Origin: Actinocorallia sp. API 0066
Lineage (GTDB): Bacteria; Actinomycetota; Actinomycetes; Streptosporangiales; Streptosporangiaceae
Reading direction: 5' to 3'
Length of the DNA stretch: 64,000 bases
Assembly: GCF_020991275.1 (NCBI RefSeq)
Contig: NZ_JAJLQY010000012.1
Span: 1-64,000 of the forward strand
A program made the translations under genes and the position numbers. This document shows positions 1 to 12,200 of the stretch, in pieces. A model generated the notes under the pieces. That model saw only the letters and a list, made by a program, of their open reading frames with translations, was not told where the DNA came from and ran no database searches. Within the stretch, counting starts at the first letter, position 1; each line of letters opens with the position of its first letter.

Positions 1-2821
<2,821 letters not shown>

Positions 2822-3229
2822 GAATTCAGGACCGTACAGTGACCTAACTCACCTGGCAACCGAGCCGAATTGGCCGGACCCGGGCTGTCCGGCGACGACA
2901 AAACGGCGTCGCGATTCTGTCGAAAATTGAGCCGACACGGCGCCGCCCGGCCGTCCCGACCCCGGCCCCGCCCACGCCGCCCGCGAGCCCGCCCCGCGAC
3001 CCCGTCGTGACGTCCGTCCGGCGGCCGCCCCTACCCGCGCCGCACTCCGACAACGGCCACCAAAATCGGACAGGCCATGAGTGCCATACATGGACATAGC
3101 CGACACAACGCCATACCCCTTCCGGGCCCCGGCACTTCGGGTGACGGCCCGTGACGCAAGCAGATCTGGATCTTGTGCTTCCAGCTCTTTAGGGTAAAGG
3201 CGGAAACTTCCCCGACGAGAGGTTCAACC
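2822..3229. promoter_or_regulatory. Divergent intergenic region between NRPS and P450
   Basis: This 408-bp gap separates the NRPS start (leftward) from the P450 start (rightward), so it must hold both promoters. The P450 start has a purine-rich ribosome site (GAGAGG) just upstream. I see no convincing consensus -35/-10 pair and no long inverted repeat. Short reading frames here look like GC-rich shadows. Confidence 0.5.
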
Positions 3230-4438
3230 GTGCCCGGGACAATTCCCGATATGCTGTCACCGGAATTCGCAGCGGACCCGTACAGCGCGTACGCCGCCTT
3301 CCGAGAGCAGGCGCCCCTCTTCTACCACGAGGTCATGCAGTCGTATGTCCTCTCGCGTTACGTGGATGTCGAGCGGACGTTCAAGGACCCCGTCTTCACC
3401 ACCGCGAACTACGACTGGCAGCTCGAACCCGTCCACGGCAAGACCATTCTCCAGCTGAGCGGACGCGAACACTCCGTGCGCCGTGCCCTGGTCGCCCCCG
3501 CGTTCCGTGGAAGCGAACTCCAGGAGAAGTTCCTGCCGGTCATCGAGAAGAACTCGGCGGAACTGATCGACCGTTTCCGGGCCGCCGGGAGCGCCGACCT
3601 CGTGACGCAGTTCGCCAACCGCTTCCCGGTCGGCGTCATCGTCGACATGCTCGGCCTCGACAAGGCCGACCACGACCGTTTCCAGCGCTGGTACACGTCG
3701 ATCATCGCGTTCCTCGGCAACCTCAGCGGCGACGAGCAGGTGACGGCGGACGGCCTCCGCACCAAGGAGGAGTTCGCCGCGTACATGATCCCCGTCGTCC
3801 GGGCCCGCCGGGACGCGCTCGGCGACGACCTCCTGTCCACGCTCGTCAGCGCCGAGATCGACGGCGAGACGATGAGCGACGAGGACGTGAAGGCGTTCTG
3901 CAGCCTCCTGCTCGCGGCGGGCGGCGAGACCACCGACAAGGCGATCGCCAGCATGTTCGCGCTGCTGCTCCAGCACCCCGAGCAGCTGGAGGCGGTCAGG
4001 GCCGACCGGAGCCTCATCGCGCCCGCGTTCGCCGAGACGCTCCGCTTCCGCCCGCCGGTGCACATGATCATGCGCCAGCCGGCCGAGGACGTGGAGATCG
4101 CGGGCGGCGTCATCCCGGCGGGCAGCACCGTCACCGCGCTGATCGGCTCGGCCAACCGCGACCCCGAGCGGTACAAGAACCCCGACGCGTTCGACATCTT
4201 CCGCGACGACCTCACCGCGTCGAGCGCGTTCTCGGCGGCGGCCGACCATCTGGCGTTCGCGCTCGGCAGGCACTTCTGCGTCGGCGCGCTGCTCGCCAAG
4301 TCCGAGGTCGAGGTGGCCGCCAACCAGCTGCTCGACGCGTTCCCCGACCTGCGGTTCGCCGACGGGTTCGTCCCGGTCGAGAAGGGTGTGTTCACCCGTG
4401 GCCCGGCCGAGCTGCGGGTCGCGTTCACCCCGGCCTGA
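3230..4438 (+). CDS. Cytochrome P450, CypX (CYP134)-like
   Basis: A soluble haem monooxygenase of 402 aa. I chose the GTG at 3230 because GAGAGG lies 7-12 bases upstream and the protein then has normal P450 length. The I-helix motif is AGGETTD, the K-helix ETLRFRPP supplies EXXR, and the haem loop is FALGRHFCVGALLA with the proximal Cys. From memory, the segments MLGLDKADHD, ADRSLIAPAFAETLR, IGSANRDPE and FTRGPAEL follow Bacillus CypX (pulcherriminic acid synthase) closely, so the substrate could be a small cyclic peptide or peptide intermediate. Head-to-head placement with the NRPS suggests a tailoring role in the same pathway, which is inference. It converges with the conservon P450, only 7 bp apart. 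Confidence 0.9.
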   Translation: MPGTIPDMLSPEFAADPYSAYAAFREQAPLFYHEVMQSYVLSRYVDVERTFKDPVFTTANYDWQLEPVHGKTILQLSGREHSVRRALVAPAFRGSELQEKFLPVIEKNSAELIDRFRAAGSADLVTQFANRFPVGVIVDMLGLDKADHDRFQRWYTSIIAFLGNLSGDEQVTADGLRTKEEFAAYMIPVVRARRDALGDDLLSTLVSAEIDGETMSDEDVKAFCSLLLAAGGETTDKAIASMFALLLQHPEQLEAVRADRSLIAPAFAETLRFRPPVHMIMRQPAEDVEIAGGVIPAGSTVTALIGSANRDPERYKNPDAFDIFRDDLTASSAFSAAADHLAFALGRHFCVGALLAKSEVEVAANQLLDAFPDLRFADGFVPVEKGVFTRGPAELRVAFTPA

Positions 4439-4445
4439 CCGGCGG

Positions 4446-5657
4446 CTAGAGGTCCACGCGGGTGGTGGGCGTGAAGGCGACGGGCAGGGTGTACAGGCCG
4501 CGCATCCAGAACGACGGCCGCCACTGCAGCTCCTTCGCGTCCACCGCGAGCGTGACGTCGGGAAGCCGGTCGAGCAGCACCTCGATCGCCGTCTTCGCGA
4601 TCACCTCGCCGATCTCGGGCCCCGGGTACGGGCAGCCGTGCTCGCCGTGCCCGAACGACATGTGCGCCCGGTTCGTCCCGGCCTGGTGGTAGGACGGCGA
4701 CACCTGCGGATCCCGGTTGGCCGCCGCGTACCCCAGCACCAGCAGGTCGCCGCGCCGGATCCGCCGCCCGCCCAGCTCACAGTCGTGCACCGCCCAGCGG
4801 CCGATGAAGTTCTGCGTCGGGGTGTCCTTCCACAGCGCCTCGATCAGCGCGTGCGACACGCTGCTCCGCCCGCCCTGCAACGACACGGAGAACTCGTCGT
4901 CGATGAGCATGAGGCGCAGCGCGTTGCCGATCCAGTTCCCGACCGGGGCCTGCGCGGCGGCCATCACCACGAGGAGGTCGATGATGATCTCGTCGTCGCT
5001 CAGCGCCGCCTCGTGCCCGAGCAGCCGCGACGGCACGTCGAAGCCGGGACGGTCGTGCTTGTCCGTCACGAGGCGCCGCATCCGCTCCTGGATGCGGCCG
5101 TGCGCCAGCGCCGCCTTCTCGTCGACGTCCAGGGACTCCGCGACGTCCTGGACGAGCACCGGGATGTCGTGCTCCGGCAGCCCGAACAGCCGCGCCAGCA
5201 CGTGCAGCGTGATCTGCGACGCGAACTGCTCGACCAGGTCGGCGGTGCCGTCGCCGGAGAACTCGTCGATGAGCAGGTCGGCCGCCCGCTCGCACACCGC
5301 GGCGACCTCCGTCCGGTCGAAGATGTCCAGCGCGTCGCCGATCGCGCCGGCCCGCCGCTGGTGCGCCGGGCCCTCGGCGAACATCACCGAGGGCGTCCAG
5401 CCGACGTACGGCATGAGCGGCCACTCCTCGGGGACGCGCTCCCACTGGTTCCAGCGCCGCGAGTCCCGCGCGAACAGCTGCGGATTGCTCGTGACGTGGT
5501 GCGCCTCCCGGTACCCGATGACGAACCACGCGGGCACGTCGTCGTCGAGGAGGATCGGCGCGACGGGCCCGTGGGAGCGCCGGATCTCCTCGTACAGGTC
5601 GGTCGGGTCGGCGGCGATGTGCGTGCCGTACAGCCGGATCGGCTCTTGCGCGGTCAA
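4446..5657 (-). CDS. cvnE: Cytochrome P450 lacking EXXR, conservon 1 (CYP157-like)
   Basis: Last gene of conservon 1. The TTG at 5657 overlaps the stop of the GTPase gene (TTGA) and has GGAGG 8 bases upstream, giving 403 aa. The haem-binding loop FGHGEHGCPYPGPE keeps the Cys, but the K-helix reads HALIEALWKDTPTQN: the normally near-invariant E-x-x-R is E-x-x-W. The I-helix region is also atypical (AAAQAPVGNW, without the acid/alcohol pair). The CYP157 family of Streptomyces conservons is known for replacing EXXR in this way (EQSLW in CYP157C1), so the loss is a family trait, not a mutation. The role is probably linked to conservon signalling; the substrate is unknown. Confidence 0.88.
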   Translation of the reverse strand: MTAQEPIRLYGTHIAADPTDLYEEIRRSHGPVAPILLDDDVPAWFVIGYREAHHVTSNPQLFARDSRRWNQWERVPEEWPLMPYVGWTPSVMFAEGPAHQRRAGAIGDALDIFDRTEVAAVCERAADLLIDEFSGDGTADLVEQFASQITLHVLARLFGLPEHDIPVLVQDVAESLDVDEKAALAHGRIQERMRRLVTDKHDRPGFDVPSRLLGHEAALSDDEIIIDLLVVMAAAQAPVGNWIGNALRLMLIDDEFSVSLQGGRSSVSHALIEALWKDTPTQNFIGRWAVHDCELGGRRIRRGDLLVLGYAAANRDPQVSPSYHQAGTNRAHMSFGHGEHGCPYPGPEIGEVIAKTAIEVLLDRLPDVTLAVDAKELQWRPSFWMRGLYTLPVAFTPTTRVDL

Positions 5658-6268
5658 GGCTTTGCCTCCGAGATCTTGGCCTCCGAGAGACGGGTCAGAT
5701 GGCGGACCAGCGTGATGAGGACGAGCTTGCCCGACTCGCGCATCCGGGCGTCGCAGTCGAGCAGCGGGACGCCGGGATCGAGCGACAGCGCGTCCCGCAC
5801 CTGCTCCAGGCTCGGCTCGTGCGGCTCGAACCGGTTCACGGCGACCACGAACGGCATGCCGTGGTACTCCAGCCTGTCGATCGCGTACCAGGAGTCCTTC
5901 AGCCTGCGGGTGTCCACGAGGACGACCGCGCCGAGGCTGCCCGCGAACAGCTGGTCCCACAGGAACCAGAAGCGGTCCTGGCCGGGCGCGCCGAACAGGT
6001 AGAGCACCTGCGAGTCGTTGAGGGTGATCCGGCCGAAGTCGAACGCGACGGTCGTCGTGCGCTTGCCCGCGACCTTGTCGATGTCGTCGACGCCGACCCC
6101 GGCCTGCGTCATGATCTCCTCGGTGCTCAGCGGGTTGATCTCGCTGACCGCGCTCACCATCGAGGTCTTGCCTACGCCGAAGCCCCCCACGATCACGATC
6201 TTCAGCCCGTCGGTGGCCGTACCGCGCAGCGGGGTGCGCACGGCCGGATCAGAGACTCTGGAGTCCAA
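5654..6268 (-). CDS. cvnD: Conservon small GTPase CvnD, operon 1
   Basis: A 204-aa GTP-binding protein of the MglA/CvnD type, thought to work with the sensor-like CvnA, roadblock CvnB and DUF742 CvnC at the membrane. The P-loop is GGFGVGKTSM, switch I region TTTVAFDFG, G3 GAPGQDRF, and the G4 position reads NRFEPHE, not canonical NKxD, as in other Cvn GTPases. I use the TTG at 6268, inside the 3' end of cvnC, with AGGTG upstream. A GTG at 6241 is the alternative. The C terminus overlaps the P450 start by 4 bases, so the two are translationally coupled. Confidence 0.92.
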   Translation of the reverse strand: MDSRVSDPAVRTPLRGTATDGLKIVIVGGFGVGKTSMVSAVSEINPLSTEEIMTQAGVGVDDIDKVAGKRTTTVAFDFGRITLNDSQVLYLFGAPGQDRFWFLWDQLFAGSLGAVVLVDTRRLKDSWYAIDRLEYHGMPFVVAVNRFEPHEPSLEQVRDALSLDPGVPLLDCDARMRESGKLVLITLVRHLTRLSEAKISEAKP

Positions 6269-6605
6269 GGAGCACCTGCTTCAGCGTTTCCATGTCGGGG
6301 TGTGCGGACGTGCGCGGGCGGGCGGGGGCGCGCACCACGAGCCGTCCGGTGTCGATGAGGTCGGTGAGGAGGAGCTTGACCACGCTGATCGGCAGCCGCA
6401 TCTCGGCCGAGAGCTCCACCACGGAGATGGGCGCCCGTGCCAGCGTCAGGATCACCGCGAACTCCGACTGCATGCGGGGCGTCGGCGCGGACTCGGCGAT
6501 GACGAGCGTGACGATGTCCAGGCCGGTGTCGGCGGCGTCGGTGCGGCCCCCGGTGACGGTGTAGAACCGGTCGGGGTCCTCCTCGGCGAGCGGCCCCGCG
6601 CTCAC
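6249..6605 (-). CDS. cvnC: Conservon DUF742 protein CvnC, operon 1
   Basis: A 118-aa DUF742 protein. The GTG at 6605 overlaps the cvnB stop (GTGA). The typical opening PDRFYTVTGGRT and the C-terminal winged-helix-like segment (ISVVELSAEMRLPISVVKLL, then a TGRLVVR wing) are visible. DUF742 proteins accompany roadblock proteins and Cvn GTPases; their biochemical role is not settled. Its 3' end overlaps cvnD by 20 bases. Confidence 0.92.
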   Translation of the reverse strand: MSAGPLAEEDPDRFYTVTGGRTDAADTGLDIVTLVIAESAPTPRMQSEFAVILTLARAPISVVELSAEMRLPISVVKLLLTDLIDTGRLVVRAPARPRTSAHPDMETLKQVLLGLQSL

Positions 6606-7027
6606 GGCGCCGGATCGGGTCGGCGGGGCGCGGCGGTGAGGAACCCGCCGATCCGCTCGACGAGCCCGCTCATGTTGTGGCCGATGATCCCCACGTCGGA
6701 GTCCTCCTCGGCGACGACGGCGAGGTGCGCGCCCTCGCCCGCCGGGACGATGAGGAGCAGGCCGCCGGAGAACTCGACCATCGCCTGTCCGGGGCCGAGA
6801 CGCTCCCCGAACTCCGCGGACGCGCTCAGCGACAGGCTCTGGATGCCCGCGGCGATCGCCGCGAGATGGTCGGCTCTGTCCACGTTCAGGCCCGTCGTGT
6901 AGCACATCTTCAGGCCGTCCTTGGACAGCACGAGGATGTGGCGGATGCCCGGCGTCTTCTGCCGCAGGGCCTCCAGCAGCCATTCCAGGGTCTGCTCCGT
7001 CGCACTTGGGGAGTCGAGAGTGCTCAT
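6602..7027 (-). CDS. cvnB: Roadblock/LC7 protein CvnB, operon 1
   Basis: A 141-aa roadblock/LC7 protein, the family that binds and regulates small GTPases. Visible family features are TLEWLLEALRQKTPGIRHIL at the N terminus, the GL(K/R) turn after VLSKDG, and a hydrophobic strand pair LLLIVPAGEGAHLAVVA. It starts with ATG at 7027, 17 bases after the cvnA stop, and ends overlapping cvnC. The likely partner is the CvnD GTPase encoded downstream. Confidence 0.92.
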   Translation of the reverse strand: MSTLDSPSATEQTLEWLLEALRQKTPGIRHILVLSKDGLKMCYTTGLNVDRADHLAAIAAGIQSLSLSASAEFGERLGPGQAMVEFSGGLLLIVPAGEGAHLAVVAEEDSDVGIIGHNMSGLVERIGGFLTAAPRRPDPAP

Positions 7028-7044
7028 ATCAGGAAAGCCGGTTC

Positions 7045-8634
7045 CTATCGTTCGTCCTGGGTCTGCGGCGCGTCTTTTCCGGACCGCCGGAAGGCGGAGA
7101 ACCGGGCGCCCGCCTCGCGGATGTCCGCGGCGGGCGGCGGTTCGGCCGGAAGTTCGTGATGGGCCGCCGCGGCCAGCGACGCGCCCCTGGGGCGTTTGGG
7201 CAGGTCCGGCCAGGACGTGCCGCCGGGCGTGCCGCCCGGCACCGGCTGCTCCCCGGTCGTCGCGACGGTCCGGGCCTCGGCGCGGCGGCGGGCGGCGATC
7301 GCGACCCGGGACAGGTCGGGCCTCGGCTGGGTGACGAGCTGGCGCGGGATCATCATGATCGCGCCGGTGCCGCCCCTGGCCGACGGCCGGAAGCTCACCT
7401 TGAACCCGTACTTGGTGTTCAGCCTGCCGACGACGGCGAGGCCGAGCCGGGTGCCGGACATCGTCCGCATGTCCATCGTGCCGTTGACCAGGGACTCGGC
7501 GCGCTGGCGCTCGCGCTTGCGCATGCCCAGGCCGCTGTCCTCGACGGTGATGATGACGCCCGCGTCCTCCTCCTCCAGGTAGACGTGGACCTCGCTTCCG
7601 TGCGCCGAGAACGTCGTCGCGTTGTCCATCAGCTCGGCCAGCGCGTGCATCGCGCCCTCCGCCGCGTAGCCGACGACCGCCGACTGGCTCGTGTTGTGCA
7701 GCCGGACGCGGCGGTAGGCGTCGATCCTGCCCATCGCGCCGCGCAGGATGCTCTCCATGACGATCGGCTTGGTCCAGCGGCGTCCGGTGCGGCCGCCGCT
7801 GAGCAGCGCGATGCTGTCCGCGAGCCGGCCGAGCTGCGACACCCGGTGGTCGATCTCCAGCAGGTCGGAGAAGACCTTGTCGTCGCCGTAGCGGTGCTCC
7901 AGCTCGCGCAGCTCGGCCAGCAGGCTCGTCGTCTGCGCCTGGACCCGCGCCGCGGCGTTCGCGCACGCCGCCATGGCCGCGCCGCCGCGCCGCTCGGAGC
8001 CCGTGACGGCGGCGGTGACGGCCTCCATGAGCCGTTCCGCCTCCGGGTCCTCGGGACGGTCCAGGGTCGCCATGACGGTCTCGAACGAGGCGTGCTCGTC
8101 CCGGGCCAGGCGGACGATCTCCGGCAGGTACTCGTCGGTGACCCGGACCGTCTCGGCCTCGCGGTGCGCGGCGGCGGCCACCGCGGCGGTGGTGCGCTGC
8201 TCGGCGGCGTGCAGTTCGGCGGCGACGGTGTGCAGCAGCCGCTGCAGTGTGACGTTCTCCGGCCTGCGGATCTCGCCCAGCACCGTCTCCAGGGAGGCGC
8301 CCTCGCGGGCCCGCCGGACCAGGATCGGCAGCGACTCCTCGCCGACCCGGTACAGCTCGTTGTCGGCGCTCGCCAGCTCGGCCTTGGCGTAGGCGAGCCG
8401 GCTCCGGTCCCAGCTTCCGCGCGCCGCGAAGTAGACGGTGAGCGCGCACGACAGGCACAGCGCCAGGCCCAGCCCGCCGCCGGCCCAGGCGGTGACGGCG
8501 CGCAGCTCGCCGGGGACCGCGGTGACCGCCCACACCCAGCCCGCCCCGGCGGCCAGGACGCAGCACAGCCAGACGAGCAGGGCCCGTTCGACGGGTGGAC
8601 GGGGGGCCTTGCGGGGTGGGGATGCCGAAGACAT
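7045..8634 (-). CDS. cvnA: Conservon sensor-kinase-like protein CvnA, operon 1
   Basis: First gene of conservon 1, 529 aa. Two hydrophobic helices near the N terminus (about residues 20-65) anchor it. A long Ala/Glu-rich coiled-coil-like region follows, then a kinase-type dimer segment (YGDDKVFSDLLEIDHRVSQL) and a HATPase domain with LAELMDNATTFS (N box) and ITVEDSGLGM (G1 box). The C terminus is Pro/Arg-rich and disordered. The ATG at 8634 has AGGA 8 bases upstream. No cognate response regulator is encoded nearby; in conservons the output is believed to go through CvnB-D. Confidence 0.9.
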   Translation of the reverse strand: MSSASPPRKAPRPPVERALLVWLCCVLAAGAGWVWAVTAVPGELRAVTAWAGGGLGLALCLSCALTVYFAARGSWDRSRLAYAKAELASADNELYRVGEESLPILVRRAREGASLETVLGEIRRPENVTLQRLLHTVAAELHAAEQRTTAAVAAAAHREAETVRVTDEYLPEIVRLARDEHASFETVMATLDRPEDPEAERLMEAVTAAVTGSERRGGAAMAACANAAARVQAQTTSLLAELRELEHRYGDDKVFSDLLEIDHRVSQLGRLADSIALLSGGRTGRRWTKPIVMESILRGAMGRIDAYRRVRLHNTSQSAVVGYAAEGAMHALAELMDNATTFSAHGSEVHVYLEEEDAGVIITVEDSGLGMRKRERQRAESLVNGTMDMRTMSGTRLGLAVVGRLNTKYGFKVSFRPSARGGTGAIMMIPRQLVTQPRPDLSRVAIAARRRAEARTVATTGEQPVPGGTPGGTSWPDLPKRPRGASLAAAAHHELPAEPPPAADIREAGARFSAFRRSGKDAPQTQDER

Positions 8635-9246
8635 GGATCAGGTCCTCATCACGTGCCGGACACGATGCTTTGCGCAGCTCGCAGCATGCCTCATTCCGGT
8701 GCTCCGACGTGACATTTTCTGTTATCTGCCGACGACTTCCGGTATCTCATGCGACGCTGGACGATCTCCCCTCGCCGGTGAATTGTCACGTTCCATAGTG
8801 CTAACCCCCAGCTAGCCAGCCACCCAAGTGACGGGAACACTCCGTTCCGTTGTGTCGGAACTCATATTCACCGCTTGCATTAAGCCCAACCCCCCAAATC
8901 CACCTCCCTCCACCAAACCCCCAAAACTCACCCCCAACCCCCAAACCTCTCATCATCCGACAAATCCCCACCTCACCCCACGAATGTCCGAATCCCCCGT
9001 CCTAACCCACCAAAACCACACCATTCACCCATTCCAATTCCCCCCGGTCCAGCCCCGATCCAGCCCCACCCCGCCCTAAAAGAACCCTTATCCCCAAGCC
9101 CGAACGGCCCCTTCCCGAGAACCCCACCAGACAAGCAACTCGACACGACGACCGCCCAAGCCGTGTGGCGGGCCGGGAGGCTCCGACGGGCGACGTGGAG
9201 GGGTCGGTCGGGTGGGTGGGGATCGGGGAGAGATCGGGGAAAAGGG
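8635..9246. other. Non-coding gap with a C-rich, G-poor strand (G-rich on minus strand)
   Basis: No credible gene lies between the conservon 1 start and the RND terminator. Bases about 8625-8830 must hold the conservon promoter. From about 8885 to 9075 the plus strand is almost free of G and full of C-runs (ACCCCCAA-type), so the minus strand carries several runs of 3-6 G separated by short loops, a candidate G-quadruplex tract. A transcript reading through the RND terminator would carry this G-rich sequence. Confidence 0.6.
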
Positions 9247-9278
9247 GTGGCCCCCGGCCGGGGAGGGGCGGGGGCCAC
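9247..9278 (-). terminator. Terminator of RND efflux gene
   Basis: A perfect 10-bp stem (GTGGCCCCCG / CGGGGGCCAC) with a 12-base loop lies just past the RND stop. On the minus strand it is followed by CCCCTTTTCCCC, as expected for an intrinsic terminator. Confidence 0.8.
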
Positions 9279-9290
9279 GGTGGGTGGTGG

Positions 9291-12200
9291 TCAGGAGACC
9301 GGTGCTAGTTCTTCGGTGTCTTCTCGGGTCGGGGGCGGGGTGGCCGGGGCTGCCTGCTTTTTGGCCTGCCGGGCCTCGCGGCGGGTCTCGACCATGGTGT
9401 AGAGGGTCGGGATCAGGACGAGGGTGAGCAGGGTGGAGCTGAGCAGGCCGCCGATGACGACGATGGCGAGCGGCTTGGAGATGAAGCCGCCGTGGCCGGT
9501 GATGCCCAGCGCCATCGGGATCAGCGCGAAGATCGTCGCCAGCGCCGTCATGAGGATCGGCCGGAGCCTGCGGCGGCCGCCCTCGATCACCGCCTCATGG
9601 ATCGACATACCGCGCTCGCGGTAGGTGTTGATGAGGTCCACCAGGACGATCGCGTTGGTGACGACGATGCCGATGAGCATCAGCAGACCGATCATCGCGG
9701 CGACGCCCAGCGGCGTCCCGGTCACGAGCAGCAGCACCACCGCGCCGGTCGCCGCGAACGGGATCGACACCAGCAGCACGAGGGTCTGCCGGATGCTGCC
9801 GAACACCGCCACGAGGATCAGGAACACGATGAGGATCGCGGCGAGGATCGCCAGCCCGAGCTGGACGAACGCGTCCTCCTGGTCGGCGGTGACGCCGCCC
9901 AGGGTGTAGCTGACGCCCGCGGGCGGCTTGAGCCCGTCCAGCGCCTTCTGGACGGCCATGCTCGCCTTGCCGAGGTCCTCCCCGGCGGGGGCCGCCGAGA
10001 CGGTGGCGGTGCGCTCGCCGTCGAGGCGGCTGCGCTCGACCGAGCCGTCGACCCGCGCCACGTCGGCGATGTCGCCGAGCTTCACGACGCCGCCCGCGGT
10101 GGGGATCGGCAGGTTGCGGACCTGCGCCAGCGAGGTCGGCTTGTCGGCGCCGCTCTTGATCACCACGTCCGTCTCGGCGCCGTCGATGGTGACGGTGGAG
10201 ACGGTCGAGCCCTGGATGGCCTGGCCGACGATCTGCGCGATCGCGATCTCCGACAGCCCGGCCCGCGCCGCCTTGACGTTGTCGGCGCGGATGCTGATCT
10301 GCGGCGCGCTCTGGGCGAGGTCGGTGGTGACCTCCTTGAGCTCGGGCAGGTCGGCGAGGGCGGTGCGGACCTGCTCGGCGCCGGCGGCCAGCGCCCTGTC
10401 GTCGTCGGCGTTGACGAGCACCTGGATGGTGCTGGAGCCGCCGAAGCCGGTGTCGGCGCCGATGGTGATCTCACCGACTCCGGGCAGGGCCTTGAGCCGC
10501 TGCTCCAACTGCTCCTGGACCGTCTCCTGGTCGGCGTCGTCGGCCAGCGCCACGGTGAAGCCCGCGGTGTTGGCCCCGCCGCCGCCGCCCATCGGGCCGC
10601 CGCTGCCCTCACCGACGACGGCCTGGTAGGACGTGACGCCGTCGGCGTTCTTCAGCACGGCCTCGACCTTGCGCGCCGCCTCGTCGGTGGTGGCCAGGTC
10701 GGTGCCCACGGGCAGCGTCTGGGTGACCCGCAGCGAGTTGACCTCGGAGTCGCCGATGAAGCTGGTCTTCAGGCCGCCCGCCAGCGCGAACGTGCCGATC
10801 AGGATGACGACGGCGCCGGTGAGCACCGTCTTGCGGGACTTCACCGCCCACTCGATCACCGGGACGTAGTAGCGCTGGAGCAGCCCCTGGCGCTCCTCCT
10901 CCTCGACCCGGGCGCGGAACGCGGCGACGTCGCCGCCGGTGTCGGGCGCCTTGAGGAACCAGTACGCCAGCACCGGGATGATCGTGAGGGAGACCACGAG
11001 CGAGGCCACCATCGCGACCGTGACGGTGATGGAGAACGGGCCGAACAGCTCGCCGACCATGCCGCCCACGGTGGCGATCGGCAGGAACACCGCGACGGTG
11101 GTGGCCGTGGAGGACGTGACGGCCCCCGCGACCTCCTTGACCGCGTCCATGATCGCCTGGCGCTTCTCCTCGCCGTAGCCGAGGTGGCGCTTGATGTTCT
11201 CCAGGACGACGATCGAGTCGTCGACCACCCGGCCGACCGCCATGGTGAGCGCGCCGAGGGTGAGCATGTTGAGGGTGTAGTCGTAGAACTTGAGCGTGAT
11301 CAGCGCGACCACGAGGGACAGCGGGATGGACACCGCGGTCACCAGGGTCGAGCGGCCCGAGCGCAGGAAGACGACGATCACCAGCACGGCCATGATCAGG
11401 CCGAGGGCGCCCTCCTCCACCAGGCCGCGCACGGAGGCGGCGACCGGCTCACCGAGGTCCATGATCACGGTGAGCTCGGCGCCCTGCCCGAGGGCGCGTT
11501 CCAGCTCCGGCAGCATCCCGAGGACGTCCTCGGAGACGTCGGGGGCGCTGCCGTCCCGGTCGAGGGTGATGGTCAGGCCGAGGCTGTCCTGGCCGTTGGT
11601 GCGGGTCAGCGAGCTGGGGTCGGCGTCGACGAGCGCGACCTGGGCGATCTGGCCGAGCCGGACCGGACCGGCTGTCGCGGTGGTTCCGGCGGCGGGCCCG
11701 GCCGGGGTGATCCAGAGGTTCTGGACGTCCTTCAGCGAGGCGATGGGGCCGCCGATCTGGACGCTGAGGCTCTTGCCGTCCTGGGCGATCTGGCCGCCCG
11801 GCACCGTCTTGCCCGCGGTCGCCAGCGCGTTGGTGATCGCCGTCGGGTCGAGCCCGCGCGCCGCCATGGCCGCGGCGTCCGGCACGATCTGGACGCTCCG
11901 CGCGCGCTCGCCGGAGACGGTGACCTCGTTGACGCCCTCGACCGCCTGGATCCGTGGGAGGACCGACGTCTGGAGCCGTTCGGCCAGGGCGCGCTGGTCG
12001 CCGCTGCCGGAGGCGGCGAGGACCAGCGTGGGGATGAGATCCCCGGTGGAGCCGGTGATGACCTGTGGCTCGACCGCCGAGGGCAGGCGCGCGGAGAGCT
12101 TGTTCACCGCCTGCTGGACGTCGCTGGCCATCCGGTCGGTGTCGGTGCCGAACTCGAAGCCGACGCTGATGGTCGCGAAGCTCTGCCGGGAGACCGAGGC

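Noticed and set aside
3257-4273. Leftward open frame of 338 codons opposite the CypX-like P450
   Set aside because: The rightward frame has I-helix, EXXR and haem motifs; the other is a shadow.
4446-5657. Pseudogene call for the P450 without EXXR
   Set aside because: The frame is intact, coupled to cvnD, and EXXR loss is a known trait of conservon CYP157 enzymes.
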